DNA from: Hevea brasiliensis
Lineage: Eukaryota; Streptophyta; Magnoliopsida; Malpighiales; Euphorbiaceae
NCBI RefSeq assembly: GCF_030052815.1
Contig: NC_079505.1
Coordinates: forward strand, 80,640,330 to 80,704,329
DNA: 64,000 nucleotides
Direction: 5' to 3'
Of this stretch, positions 50,201 to 63,136 are shown in pieces (position 1 is the stretch's first letter; each line of letters begins with the position of its first letter). The position numbers and the translations under genes are program-made. The notes under the pieces were generated by a model. The model was not told where the DNA came from. It ran no database searches and saw only the letters and a program-made list of their open reading frames with translations.

Positions 50201-52843
50201 TGTCATGACCCAACCTATGAGCCGGATTGGCACTAGGACCTGGGCCAGCCTAAAGCCCCCGAGGCCCGTAGTAAGCCTAACTATTCATCAACCCAACTCT
50301 TTGGCCCATTTGGGCCCAATTTCAAGAATTCAACCGAACAGAGTCTGGCCATAAAATAGACCTTTTAACGGGGAGTTTTTGACTCAGTCGACCTGTAAAC
50401 ACAATATAATCAATTGGGGAGCTCAGCTCACCCTCCACATACTCATAACAACATAAAGTCAAATGGAAGCTCAGCTCCCTCATCTAGTCCAACATACATG
50501 CATATAATAAGTTTACAGGTCCAACATGGCAAATTATATTATAGATCCAAATCAAATAAATATTTCTAACACATGCGAAAATTCTAGGAGTTAACAGAAT
50601 TATACAAACATAAATAAACGACCTGCGAAGAAGAAAAGTAGGTTAACCCCAATAATAATCCTCCTGTAGCCTATAAAAATAATGAACATGAGTGAGCGTT
50701 TGACTCAGAGAGTAAAATATCAATTTTAACCATAATCTCTATAACTATCTAAAGCTAATACACCCTGTAGAGTGAAATGCAACATCGTCAATTTTTTCAC
50801 GTCATAACAGCAAAAAGGTAATCTGGAGCACTCACACACCCGATAAGGTCAAACAATATATATATGGGAGCTGATCCCTTATACAGCTCTCTTAATCCAA
50901 CCTGTGCCAGCGAAGAACTCAAGCCGGACTTTTGCTTAATAAACCAAATCGGGGTCCCAGCAAAGAACTCAAGCCGTGTTTACCCCGAAGGACCAGGTCC
51001 CAGCGAAGATCTCAAGCCGTGTCTACCCGTCCTGTCCATAGCCAATACCATACCACACGCACGCCAACTCACGCACACTGTTCTAAATTATCACAATAAC
51101 ATCCATGACACTTTAATAGTTGTGAATGCAACATACAACGTGCCTAGAGTTTAACTACATAAATACATATTTATAAGTGATGCATGGGCATGCTTGAACA
51201 TATAATAATATCGAAATTAAAATTAAAATTAAAATTTTACTCACAGACTTATTGATCCTTTGTGTGGTGATGAGAGGAGGAAGGCTGTTAAAACACGACA
51301 ATTTTTATTACAATCATTTAATAAATTTGACTCAATACAAACTAAGAAAAAGACCAAAAATGTCCTAAGTCGTGCCGAAAATCCGGCATAGTCTCCCCTA
51401 TACCTAGGACCTACCTAACCTGCAAAAAGGCTTAAAACACACTTTCATATCCACAAACCATATATCTACAACTCAATCATATCACATAGCCACTCCTGAG
51501 CCCATCCAAACGGTCATCAATTATAACATGTAAAATTACAGTTTAGTCCTCGTAATTTAACCCTCTTGCAAAAACTACCCAAATGAGTTCTTAAAATTCT
51601 AAAACTTTACCTCGCAGTCCTTAGCATCATTACTAAGCTAATGCAAAAGGAATTATAATTTTCTGAGCTACCACGAATATTTTATGAATTTTTAATCCAA
51701 TTCAAGCACTAAAAAATTACAAAAAAGTAAGGTTCAGGTTTACCTATGCCGATTTTGACTCCGGGGACGGACTCGGGACGTCTGACAATAGTGGGGTAGC
51801 CAAAATCTCGATCCAATTCCAAGACTTTTTTGGTAGCCGGTCTGTCTGGCCGGAAATTCACAGACCCGGGCAACCGTCTAATTTCTGTGAATTGAAGGTA
51901 CCTACACGAAGCCCACAACACAGGGGTTAGTATATAATTTTTACAAAATTTTCTAAGCTTATTTAATGCTCAGAAAAACACTATGAAGTTTCATGGGACC
52001 CACTGAAAGACAGAGTCGAAAAATTTTGAAATTTATATTGCCGCGAAGCTCTCGACGAGTGGAGTGCTCTGGTACTCTCGGTTTTCCCGTGGGGTTCACG
52101 ATTTGCGAGAAATCTAGCCCAAAAATTGAAATGGGCTAAAACTTCCCGAACAAAAATTGGACAAACCGCTCGATGGATTTTGGTGTTCTTGGTGTCTATG
52201 GAAAGCTCTCGAGGTGTAGATGGTGTTTGACATAAGACCCCGCCCAATCGTTGGCCGGATCGGCCAGATTCTGGCTGGGACGCTGAAGCGAAGCGCTGCG
52301 AGTCGGGTGTCTTCACCCGCTTTTTCCCGGCGTTCCAGGCGGCGGCCGGTGAGGAGGGAAGGGTGGGGCGGCGCGTCGACGAGCTAGGGAGGATGGGGCG
52401 GTGGCTGGTCGGCGTGGGGAGGAAGAAGGAGAGAGAAAACGAGAGAGAGAGGAAGAAGGGTAGGGACGCGCGGGGAAGAGAAGAAAATAAGGAGGGAGGC
52501 CGGTCCGATTCGACCGGTCCGATCCGATTCGGTTCTTTCAGCCTGTTCAATTCAGGATACAAAATTTTGAATTTTTACTCTGCCTTGGGAGCCGAAAACG
52601 AGGCCCAAAAATTCTGAAAAAATTCTAGAAAACTCAGAAAAATTCGTAGGGTCCAAACATATTTTTAGTTTTGCCACGTAGTCTTTAAATTAGTTTTTAA
52701 AAATCATCAAAGTTTTATATTTTCGGGAAATCAAACCCGATATCTAAAATCCGAAAAAATTCAAATAATTTCCTAAAATTTAAATAAAATAAAATATTAA
52801 TATTACTCACAAAATAATAAATTTAAAAATTTAGAGTGTTACA
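50201..52843 (-). repeat. 5' LTR (element orientation)
   Basis: 2643 bp. On plus it begins TGTCATGACCC and ends GTGTTACA, giving intact TG…CA ends. It aligns along its whole length with 42528–45154, including the AACTCAAGCC triplet (50908, 50958, 51001) and the GC-rich stretch at 52300–52520. The element promoter should lie here but I could not single out its TATA box. Confidence 0.95.
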
Positions 52844-52848
52844 ATGGC

Positions 52849-54715
52849 TGATATATGCACTAATTGGATATATTCTATTTGATTAATTTATAAAATATTT
52901 ATCAGTACTTGATCTAATTGTTAGTAGTTATTTAATTAATCGATTTAATTGATTATGATGCAGTTAATCATATTTACTTGATTTATGATTTAATTGATTA
53001 TAATATACTTGATTAATTGATAAAATATCTGATAATATTTAATTGTGATGTAGTTGATTATAATTAATTGATTTAAATCTAATTGATTATGATCTATTTC
53101 ATTAATTAATAAAATACCTGACAATATTTTATTATAATCTAATTGATTATAATTAATCAATTTAAAATTTAATTAATTAATCATTAATTGATTAATTAAT
53201 CTAATTGATTATGGTATAATTAATCATAATAACTTGATTTATGAACTAATAAATTAATAGTTACTTGATTAATTGATCTAATTATTAATAAGTACTTGGT
53301 TAATTAATCTAGGTGATTATGATCTAATTTAGCATAGTTAATTGATTTGTAATCTAATTGATTAGGCGGTCCGATTTTCATAAGAGGGGGGAAAAAGGAA
53401 AAAAAAATATTATGCTCTCTTCAAAATCGAATTGAATAAAATAAAAAATTCAAAACTAAATATTGAACTTAACTAAATTTCGAAAAAAATGCAATCGAAT
53501 TTTCAAATTAATTCAATTCGATCAGTCAGTTATTTCAATCTAAACCAAATAACGCTTATCCGTATTAATTACTTATACTGTAATTAATCATAGTTACTAA
53601 ATTTATAATTTAATTAATTATGATTTATTTAATTAATTGATAAAATATTCATTAATGCTTGATTATGATCAAATTGTTAATAGTTATTTGATTAATCGAT
53701 CTAATTGATTTATGATCTACTTGATTAATTGATAAAATATCTGATAATATTTAATTATAATATAATTGATCATAATAAATTGATTTATGATCTAATTGAT
53801 TAATCGATAAAATATTGATAGTACTCGATTATGATCTGATTGATCATAGTTACTTGATTTATAATTTAATTAATTAGGCAATCTGATTTTCACAAGAGGA
53901 AAAAAAAATATGTTACTTTCAAAACAAAACCAAACCAAATATATAGAAAAATTCATAAATAAAAATTGAACCGAACCTGAATTTCTATAAAAACCTAATC
54001 AAATTTCTGAATTAATTTGGTTCAGTTGGTTATTTTGATTTGAACCGAATAATGCTCACTCTTATCTAATTGATTAATTGATTATGATATAATTAATCAT
54101 AATTACTTGATTTATAATCTAATTAATCATAGTTACTTGATTTGTGATCTAATTTATCATGATCTACTTTATTAATTGATAAAATACACTATAGTATGTG
54201 ATGATGATATAATTGATTATAACTACTTGATTTATAAGGTAATTGAATATGATATGCTTTATTAATTGATAAATACTCAATAGTAATTGATTAAGATATA
54301 ATTGATTATGATATACTAAATTAATTGATAAAATAACTGATAATATTTGATTATGATGTAATTGGTTATATTTGCTTGATTTATAATCTATTTAATTAAT
54401 TGATAATTTATAATCTATTTAATTAATTGATAAAATATCCGATTGTATTTGATTATAATCTAATTAATCATAGTACTTAATTTATGATATACTTGATTAA
54501 TTAATAAAATACTTAATAATATTTTATTATGATATAATTGATCATAGTTACTTGTTTAACATCTAATTGATTAATTGATCTAATTGTTAATAGTTACTTG
54601 ATTTATTTATTCAATTGATTATGTTACAATTAAGTATAGTTACTTGATTTATTATCTAATTGTTAATAGTTAATAATTAATCTAATTAATCATAACTACT
54701 TGATTTATGATCTAA
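52849..54715. repeat. composite repeat, copy 2, right part
   Basis: Continues the 75–95-bp TTGATAAAATATCTGATAAT / GATTATGATCTAATTGAT units. Further blocks of about 190 bp lie at about 53365–53570 and 53878–54067, in the orientation of copy 1. It ends near 54715 where GGTTCAACGGTTACTCGTC begins unrelated sequence. Confidence 0.7.
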
Positions 54716-57700
54716 TTGGTTCAACGGTTACTCGTCCGGTTTAGAAGGGTCAACTCTAGTTTATTAAATAAATAAATTAAAGCTTGAACCGAACTAATCA
54801 TTGGCCCAATTCTCATTTAAATTGATTCAACTGATCCGATTCGATTCAATTCTAACACACTATATAAATCAATCATGATTGGTTGAATTTTTAGTATAGT
54901 TAGACATAATTAGTTAAATTTTTAGTGGGCTATAATTGGTTGAGAGATTAATAGGAGTTATTGATTGGTTAAAAATTGATAAGATATGATTGGCTAAGAG
55001 ATTGATAAGAGCTAATTGGTAAAAAAAAAAAAAAAAGAAGAAGAATTATGATTGATTGAATTTTAGAGGGAAATGATTTTGATGAGAAATTAAATTAATT
55101 TAAAGTCTCAATGACTTAAGGATAGAGTGAATATTTCATTTCATTTGTACAACTTTTATAAACATTTTTTTTTATGCACCAAGCATTTTCCAAAAAGAAA
55201 ATATAAACATTATTTGTGTTAAAAGATTGCAAAAGAAGGAATTTATTGAAGTATGCACTGCCATTTTCCTCAGGGGCTTGAAAGCTAGGGCCTTAGCTAA
55301 AAATCATTATTATATTTGGACAATGGCCATATATCTCTGCTTTAATCAATGAATTCCTTCTTTTGGATTAAAAAAAAAATCTATATCAAGAATTGAGATC
55401 CAATTAGTGTGTGTATGTTGTTCATAAAAAAAAATGGTGTATGCTTTGAACTTTGAACCTCCAACCAAAATAGCAATAAATCCATAAGAGAGAAGGGACT
55501 AGGGACTTATAATTTTTACCCCAATTTTGTACACGACATGCAGGCCTCATCCTGCTCGGAATTTCCCACAGCCCTTTCAGCGGGAAGTGTACTTAGTTTA
55601 TGTTTTATGAAATTTTATTTATTTATTTTTTCATGAATTGATTTGTTTGAGTGCGATGGGCTTTCCTCATGTTATAGATACGTATGATGACCTTAATTGA
55701 GTCTTCACTTGAAAAGGGTATTGAATTATAAGATAATAATACTTGGCTTCTCTAACTTATATGGGACAACAAATCTTTTATAACGCGGGATTATCTTGAC
55801 AATAATTTTTACTTAATTAGCAAGAAAATCCCCCCCTTTGGACGGGTACAGGTGGACCAATAAAAGGCCAAAAAATAATTAAACGTGTGGTCCTGTTTCT
55901 ATAAAATACCTAGGTCTAGATTTTGATAAACCACATTTGCAAACCAATGGGTGCCACCTGCCAACAGAAACCAGTGGGCTGCCAATCCAAAAAACAAATA
56001 TCGCTGAATTGAAATACCCTATCCCCGAGTTCCTTTACACTTTACAACTTGGGATTGGCCTGCAGCCACCATTTCTTTTCTTCCTTATCCTTCTGAAAAA
56101 TATCTCAGTTTTAGATAGCCCTTTACATCCTCTTGCAAACGTTGGATTGTAAATTTACACACCCTTCAAAAAAATTCATAATCTTGATAAAAAAAAAAAA
56201 ATCCTATTACCCAATGGTACATACGATGTCAAAAAATTCAATTGATTTAAATTTTTAATAATTTTTTTATTAAAAAAATTAAAAAATATAAAACTTAAAT
56301 TTAAATTTATCATATAAATGATATGTTTTTATTAAACTGTGTTATACTAGGTCAGATCTTTTTAATAGTGACTTTGTATTTTAATGCACATGTAAATTTC
56401 TACTAAATCTGAAGTATCGACAACTGTATATAGATGATTCTAAAATTTAATTTAATAAACAGTGTAAGGGCACCGGAAATCTAAATTATATTTTTGTCAA
56501 CGAAACTAATACAGTGATAATAATATCATGCAACAAAATTGATTAATTTCAGAACTTATTAAATTTGCACGTAAAATCCAACAATCAATTTTATATGTGT
56601 TTCTATTAAGCTTCGTCAAAGATTGCTTGTCAAGCGAAAGAAGGGTCAAGAATTTTGAACTCCGTCACCCTGCCCGCCCACCTTCATTATTCAAGCTTGC
56701 TTCATTTATCATAGTCTAAACTTGACTCGATAATATATATATATATATTCCATCATCGATTGATCATGCTCATGTGCTTGTGAGACGCTATGATCCGTTC
56801 ATGTTTTGTTAATTAGTAACTGAGACACGGCTATCTGCCATCGCGTGCTCTTTTTTTTTGAGGAAAACGATAAAGAAAGAGACAGAATAATTGCCTTGCT
56901 TCGTGCACCAAGAAAAATTGTCTTTTTTATTTAAAAAAAGAAAAAATGGAGCACTGTGATTTCGATCTGAATACGCCGCATTAATTATTTTTTTTCTTTA
57001 ACATATATAATTTAAAAAAAAAACTGTTAAAATTAGAATATATAATTATCTATTTTATAAAATAAAGATATAATCATTTTATTTATATTAATCAACTTCA
57101 GAATTCTAATTTTCTAATGTAATCCCCTGATCACTGCTTAAAAATTTAATTTGATGGTATTGTATATATAATCATATATCTAAATATGTATAATTACAAC
57201 TAATTAAACAAATTTAATTGATTTTCTTTACTCTTAAATATGTGAAAATTTAAAAGATTTTGAGTTTTAGGTCTCTTTATTTAAGCATTTGAAGAGTATA
57301 TATTACTTTTTAGTATATAACACATCATTTATTACATTTATTTTATTAGTTTATATAGAGAATAAAGAAAGTTCAAGCTAATCAAATTCAACATAAATAA
57401 ATATATGTATATTAAATAGAAAATCCCCAGAACAAGTTCGTTCCAATCAAATTGAAAGTGGATAGAAAAAATTTGTTAAACTTTTAAAAGATCCAACTAA
57501 CACGATAATTTATTTTATTATTATTTTTTTTAAAGGATTGAAGTTTTTTTTTTCTCAAGAATTGAGCCTTATCCAAAATCCCTGGAATAGGCAAAACAGA
57601 GTCAGTACACAGCAGCACGGTTTAGACAATATTAGCATGGGCTACTTACCGGAACACGTGAACAAATTATTAATTATTATCCTAAAACGCAAAATCCGCA

Positions 57701-58113
57701 TAAAACAAGGACACAAGCCACAGCATCTCAAACTCTTAAATTACCGTTTCAATTATCCAACTTTAATAGGAAACTAAATATCTTAACTCTTAAGCTAGTT
57801 TGAAAAATTGGATAATGTTGAATCCAAATTCATGATAGACCCCACCAACCCCTGCAGTTACAGCTATTTTCTTTCTTCTTATTGTTTCTCTTTGGAGCTT
57901 TGAAACTCCAAGAAGAAACGAAATTCCCTCGTCTCTCTCAGCCTGGTCAAAAAGAACAATTTTTTTTTTCAAGTTCTGCACTTTTTCGTTGAAAATCCAA
58001 GCGAGTCTTATTTGATTTGGAGTTTCAAGGTTCTTTCAATAGCTCTTTTTCCTTGTCAAGAGAGGAGATCCTCTTCGTATATCCTTTTCTTTCTTTTGGT
58101 GCAACAGTTAGCC
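54716..58113. other. intergenic DNA and thioredoxin gene upstream region
   Basis: 54840–55030 has short repeats of GATTGGTTGA and GAGATTGATAAG. Position 55840–56160 is less AT-rich, with a TATA-like CTATAAAATACC at 55898–55909 and CCTTATCC, but no exon follows. Position 56160–57500 is AT-rich. The final ~300 bp are the likely promoter and leader of the thioredoxin gene. Confidence 0.45.
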
Positions 58114-59327
58114 ATGGCTTGTTCATTGAATTGCACTTTCAGTATCTCTAGGTTGAATGTGACTATTCTGAGTTCAAAAACACTAGATGCTTCTGGGTTT
58201 TCTCCATCTGTGGGTGCTATAGGAATTGGAGAATCGAAAACCAAGGATTCCCCTGTTTTGAGAATCGATTTCATGGGCAAACCACTTGTTTTCCCAGATC
58301 AAATGGATTCTAAAGATTCGATTACCAAAGCGCAAAGCAATTTCTTTGTTCGTGTCTGTATACCTCTTTCGTCCTCGGTTTTATACTCTCTTTTCGTTCA
58401 TTAGCTTTTCCGGGTCATAAACTGATGTTCCATCTCTTGCTTTGCAGGCACAAGCTTCGATCCGTGTGAGCAGAGCTCTCAGATGGTGGGAGAATACCCA
58501 TAAACCCAATATGCGAGAGATCCATTCCGCTCAAGAGCTTGTATACTCCTTGCTTAATGCTGGTGATAAATTGGTGATTGTTGACTTCTATTCTCCTGGT
58601 TGTGGAGGCTGCAAAGCCCTCCATCCCAAGGTATATTTCAAGTATTCCAAATATTAATTCCAGATTAAGATGATGAATCCTTGTATTTGGTATATTAGAC
58701 ATTAGAAAAGCCTGTTTTGTTATCTAAACAGAGTTACTATAATTCTTTGATCTGCTCCTTCTTATCAGATTTGTCAGCTGGCTGAATCAAACCCCAACGC
58801 AGTTTTTCTAAAAGTAAACTATGAAGAGCTCAAAACCATGTGTCGCGGCCTCCATATTCATGTCCTGCCATTCTTTAGGTTCTATAGAGGTGCAGAAGGG
58901 CGTCTATGTAGCTTTAGCTGCACTAATGCAACTGTAAGTAATCTTTTTCCTTCTTTCCATTAGGTGGATAAAGAAGGCATTAATACAATAATATTTTTTT
59001 ATGAAAAATTCTGATTCAATTCATGTGTTACAGATCAGGAAATTCAAGGATGCATTGGCAAAGCATGGGGCAGATGGATGTAGCCTAGGCCCGGCCAAGG
59101 GTTTAGATGAATCTGAGTTAATGACATTGGCATCAATTGGGGAATTGCCAAAAGGCTTACATTTAAAATCCTCAAAAGAAGAAAGAGTTGAGGATTTTGA
59201 GGATTTTATTGTGAGAAGCATTGATTTGCCTGGTGTTTGGAGCAAAACTGGCAATAAGACTGAACTTATTAAGGAGGAAACTGCTGTTGGAGTTAGTTAT
59301 AATAAGACTAAGCTTTCTGGAGATTAG
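58114..59327 (+). CDS. ACHT-type (atypical Cys/His-rich) chloroplast thioredoxin, four exons
   Basis: Plastid redox protein of about 291 aa. Exons are 58114–58347 (the donor could also be at 58353), 58448–58630, 58769–58933 and 59034–59327, all phase 0. The start ATG sits in a good context (GCCATGGCT); the frame is open upstream but has no earlier ATG. Residues 1–35 are Ser-rich with no acidic residue before Asp25, like a transit peptide. The thioredoxin fold carries VDFYSPGCGGCKALHPKICQ, with active site GCGGC (about C130/C133) instead of WCGPC. It is followed by VNYEELKTMC, HVLPFFRFYRGAEGRLCSFS and CTNATIRKFKDALAKHG, matching the ACHT4-like group. The C-terminal extension (CSLGPAKGLDESELMTLAS and beyond) is typical. 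ACHT proteins pass oxidising equivalents from 2-Cys peroxiredoxin and tune targets such as ADP-glucose pyrophosphorylase; that role is inferred from the family. Confidence 0.93.
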
Positions 59328-59962
59328 TAATGGTATTGAATTGGGTGTTTTGTGTTCTTGAATTGTATGTATCTATTATTGGATTTCCATAAGCAGGCTA
59401 GGTTTCCAGGTGTTTTTTTGGTTCAACCTTGAGCCCAGTCACTTCAGTAAAATTATTTAGGCATTGTAGATTGTATTCTTGTCAAGGAATTAATATGTCA
59501 ACTTGTTGATTATTGTTATCTAATGAATTTTTCTCAGCTTGTGATTTTGTGGGAGTTTTCCTAAAGATTTCCTGATTCTAATTCCATTGTTGAGTAATAC
59601 TTTTCTGTTCCTGTATAGTGCACTCCTTAAATTTGAACGAGTCCCCAGCAATGAGCGTGTTACAGATTACTAATGACTAGCATATGATGACTCCTTTCAT
59701 TTTCTAAAAGAAACAGCTTGATTTGTTTTAGGCCAAACTTGGAACAGTGCACTTTTTTTGAATTGTCGTGATTTTGGGTTATATGGACAACAGAGGATTC
59801 TTCAGGATTTGGAATTAATGCGGTGGTGGAAGCCAATAAGTTTCCAAAACTAAATTTTACGTCGAGATCCTTTTCAGCTACCATTTTTCCCACAAGTTTA
59901 ATCTGATTCAACCATCAGAGAATGGAGGGGTTATTGCATGTGCTAAAATCTCTGTGGCGAGC

Positions 59963-59977
59963 TCTCAAATTTAGATG
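59963..59977. repeat. target-site duplication, left
   Basis: TCTCAAATTTAGATG, repeated exactly at 60864–60878 on the other side of the retroposon. Confidence 0.85.
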
Positions 59978-60863
59978 GAAACCAGCGGAGCAGTTAATAA
60001 CTTTTGGTCGCTCTGCCATATGGTGGCCTTCCTTTGCCCCTCTTAGGCAAGAGACGACTCATCTTTCCTTCCCGCAGAGTGGGTCTCTCACTTCTCACCA
60101 CCTGCAAATAACTTTTTCTTGGTTTCTTCTTTTACTTGCAGATCGATGATGATTGGAGAGAGAAGAACATGGATGTGCTTCGGTTGCCTAGGTTTGTTCC
60201 CTCTCCACTTGGGTTGATTGCGAGAGGGACTTTGGTGACTCATGATTGTTGGTTGGTCTGTATCTAGTAGATCTTCAGCATAGAAGAGAATGAACCATCC
60301 TTTGTTTTTTTTGTCCAGTTTTTCCTCCTCTTGGTGGAGAGTGGTTTTGGAAGCAGTTAAGTCGGTGTGTGCCTGTATAATCTTGCGTGGCTTGGAGTAC
60401 AATCTAGAAGGTTGGCCTGGAAGGTGCAAGTGGAACATTAAAGAGCCCAGCACCGCCATCCTTTGTCTCTTGTTGCCAATGAGATGCAACCATGTTTTTC
60501 TCAAAGTTCCAACAACTTTCCTTGTGTGTTTGGTGCCTAGAATGAGATCTGTTTCCACTATAACGGACTTATTGATGTGTATGCGGGTCTTGTTCTCTCC
60601 TTTCCTTCACAATGCCTTCTTCCACGAGGAGCGGTGGCATTTCGACAGCATTGCAGCACAATCTGTCATCGATCTACCTAGAATTTCTATTATGGGCTTA
60701 GACCTTGATTGATTTTGAATAAATTAGATTGCTGAACTATTTAATTATTGTCTTTTGAGCTAATATATGAACCGACCCTGAATTGTAATGTAATGATCAC
60801 TTATACTTGAATTGTAACCTGTGTTAATTTTCAACTTAATAAATATTATATCTTTAAAAAAAT
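59978..60863 (+). mobile_element. poly(A)-tailed retroposon, unidentified
   Basis: An 886-bp insert bounded by a perfect 15-bp target duplication. It ends AATAAATATTATATCTTTAAAAAAAT, i.e. a polyadenylation-like signal and a short A-tail, so it was copied from plus-strand RNA by target-primed reverse transcription. The interior is markedly less AT-rich than its surroundings. The longest plus frame (60290–60712, 140 codons) ends 150 bp before the tail; I recognise no domain in it. It could be a 5'-truncated LINE, a LINE-mobilised non-autonomous element or a retrocopy of a cellular RNA. Confidence 0.75.
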
Positions 60864-60878
60864 TCTCAAATTTAGATG
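60864..60878. repeat. target-site duplication, right
   Basis: Exact copy of 59963–59977, directly after the A-rich tail. Confidence 0.85.
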
Positions 60879-63136
60879 AATGTAAATAGAGTGTAATTTA
60901 TAATTTCTCCAATAAAATTATTCTTATTTTATAGACTTTGATTAATATTTTATAATTTAATTTTCATAGTTTTAATATATTGGCACGACAAGGGTCCTCG
61001 AGCCATAGTAATTACTAATTATGGTGGAGAATTTTGGCTACTTTCTCTCGAAGTTTCTCCTTTGTCAAATTAGCTATGAACCCAACCAACTCTTCATGTC
61101 AAGTTCACATTTTACAGGAATGCTTTTTTCAGAAGATTTGTAATCTTGGCAAATTATTGAGATGAATGAACTTATTTCCATCGATTCAATCAACTGTCAC
61201 AATTTCACTGGGGCAATAGATTCAAACAAAATCATGATTTGATACGCAAAAAGCTGAAAGCGCTCCAACTCATCTAACATTTAGCTTAATCATTAATTAA
61301 TCCCAGTTGCCGCCGCCACCACCTGCCGATTGCATTATATATAAGGATGTTCCTTACAGGGTGAGCAGGAATGTGCATAGATTATTCCTCGAATAGTCGA
61401 ATATGAACCGTGTACACGTGATTTCTCACGTAAAAGATTAATTTTTTAAAATTTTATATTAATTATAAACAATCTGTATGTATGATTTATATGAATTAAT
61501 AAATTTTAATAAAATTATTAAAAAATATATCCAATCACTAAATCTTATAGGTTTATGCATTTACTTTTTAAAAAAAAAAAGTGCCCCTTCATGAGTCAGG
61601 TACTGTGGCATTGATGAGTAGGGATGAGTAAATTTTAATTTAAATTAAAAAATCAAATTGCACCTAATCAATTTAATTATACATGTTTGATTTTAAAATT
61701 TAATTAATTTAATTTGATTTTTAAATTTTGATAATTTTAATTAATAGATTCGATTTAATTATTTTTATAAAAAAATAAAAAAAATAAACTGAATCTGCAT
61801 TATATATATATCAAGAAAATTTTAAAATTTTTGAGTTTTTATTTTTAAATTTTTTTTATATTTTTATTATTAAAATTTAATATTAAAAATATAAAATTTT
61901 ATAAAATTTAATTTAATCAATTTAAAATTAAACTGAATTAAGATTTATTGATTTGATTCCCTTTTAATATTCTATTTAATTTAATTTTTAAAAATTTTTA
62001 ATTTTATTAATATGATTTAATTTAAAATCGAATTTATCGTTTGCACAACCAATTGAGGAGGGTGGCTCAAATTCTTACTCAGCAATGGGTCCCCAGAGAT
62101 TCGGAGAATATATAAATGGGTGATGGGAAGAAAATGACAATTGTCCCAATGATTTACGTCCGCAATTTTTGACAGACTGAACCATTATCATCAGATATAT
62201 ATATATATTTATTGCATTGCACCCAACAGATCTAGTGGATAAAGTTTCCCTTGTTTTTTTCTAGTTGTAGATATTATAAAATTATATTCAAAACTGGGTA
62301 TCTTTTCCTAATATATATTTAAGTTGTCTTAAATGGATGAACTTTTGATTCTAAGTAGACAAGACACACAGAAGAGGGAACCCTGCAGCAGCAAGTTGCA
62401 CCATCTGTTACCATTTCCATTTTGACAAGAGTGCACAAACTGTGATTCCTCTTATTAATTTTATTATTTAAGTTTAAAAACTTTGAAGTAAATTACTCAT
62501 TGTCAAAAGTTATTACTTCACCTTCTTTTTTTTTTTTAAAGTTTTCATAATTAAATTTCGTTTGTTCTGATAAAATAATAATATTAATCAACTCTTGTAT
62601 ATTGTACTAAATTTACCTTCTCAAACTTTTAATAGTTGAATGCAGAAAATTATTTTTATTTAAATTTAATAGTAAAACTATTTTTTAATTGACTGCATAT
62701 TAAATTGATGCTAATTTTATAATATTCAATTAAAAAAATAATTAAAATTAAAATTTTAATATACAAAAATAAAAGGGAAATAATTTATCCTGACCCTTGA
62801 AATGTTATCTGTGGATTCTATTATAGAAGTAGGCCCTGATTCTAGAATGGATTAGAAGATATTTTCCATGTGGTCTTTGCACCAATGCAATATATATATA
62901 TTTTTTTTTTCATCTCAAAGGCACCGACGCAAATTTCAAAACCCATCAAATGCATTTCCGCATTTCCTTTTTATTATATAATAAACGAATTACCCATAAA
63001 GTGGATCTCAATCAAAATTCAAAACAATTTAAATTTTAATTGCTTAAAAAAATACCATCATTTTTCGAACCCAAATAGAAATAAAATTTAAAAACCAACG
63101 CATACACCCTGCTTTCTTTTTTTGAGAAGTATTCTA
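60879..63136. other. intergenic DNA, no recognised gene
   Basis: AT-rich. Position 61618–62045 opens GGGATGAGTAAATTTTAATT and is rich in AATTTAATTTGATTT words, possibly a distant relative of the GTGAGCA repeats at 6960 and 20960. The remainder is featureless. Confidence 0.45.

Larger units (their letters stand above)
42523..52848 (-). mobile_element. complete Ty3/gypsy chromovirus-type LTR retrotransposon (Tekay/Del-like), inactive
   Basis: Includes a 5-bp target duplication ATGGC at 42523–42527 and 52844–52848. The element body is 42528–52843 (10.3 kb). On minus the order is 5' LTR, tRNA-Met primer site, gag, protease, reverse transcriptase, RNase H, integrase, chromodomain-like tail, polypurine tract and 3' LTR. 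Long LTRs, RT-before-integrase order and the chromodomain-like end place it among chromoviruses, Tekay/Del type most likely. It is inserted in composite repeat copy 2. The many disabling substitutions show it is an old, dead copy. Confidence 0.95.

Noticed and set aside
58012..58113. Longer N-terminus for the thioredoxin
   Set aside because: The frame is open but has no ATG before 58114, and the ATG there has a good context and transit-peptide-like sequence.
60088..60712. Frames of 140–156 codons on both strands inside the retroposon
   Set aside because: No domain recognised on either strand. Listed as part of the mobile element and not as a gene.
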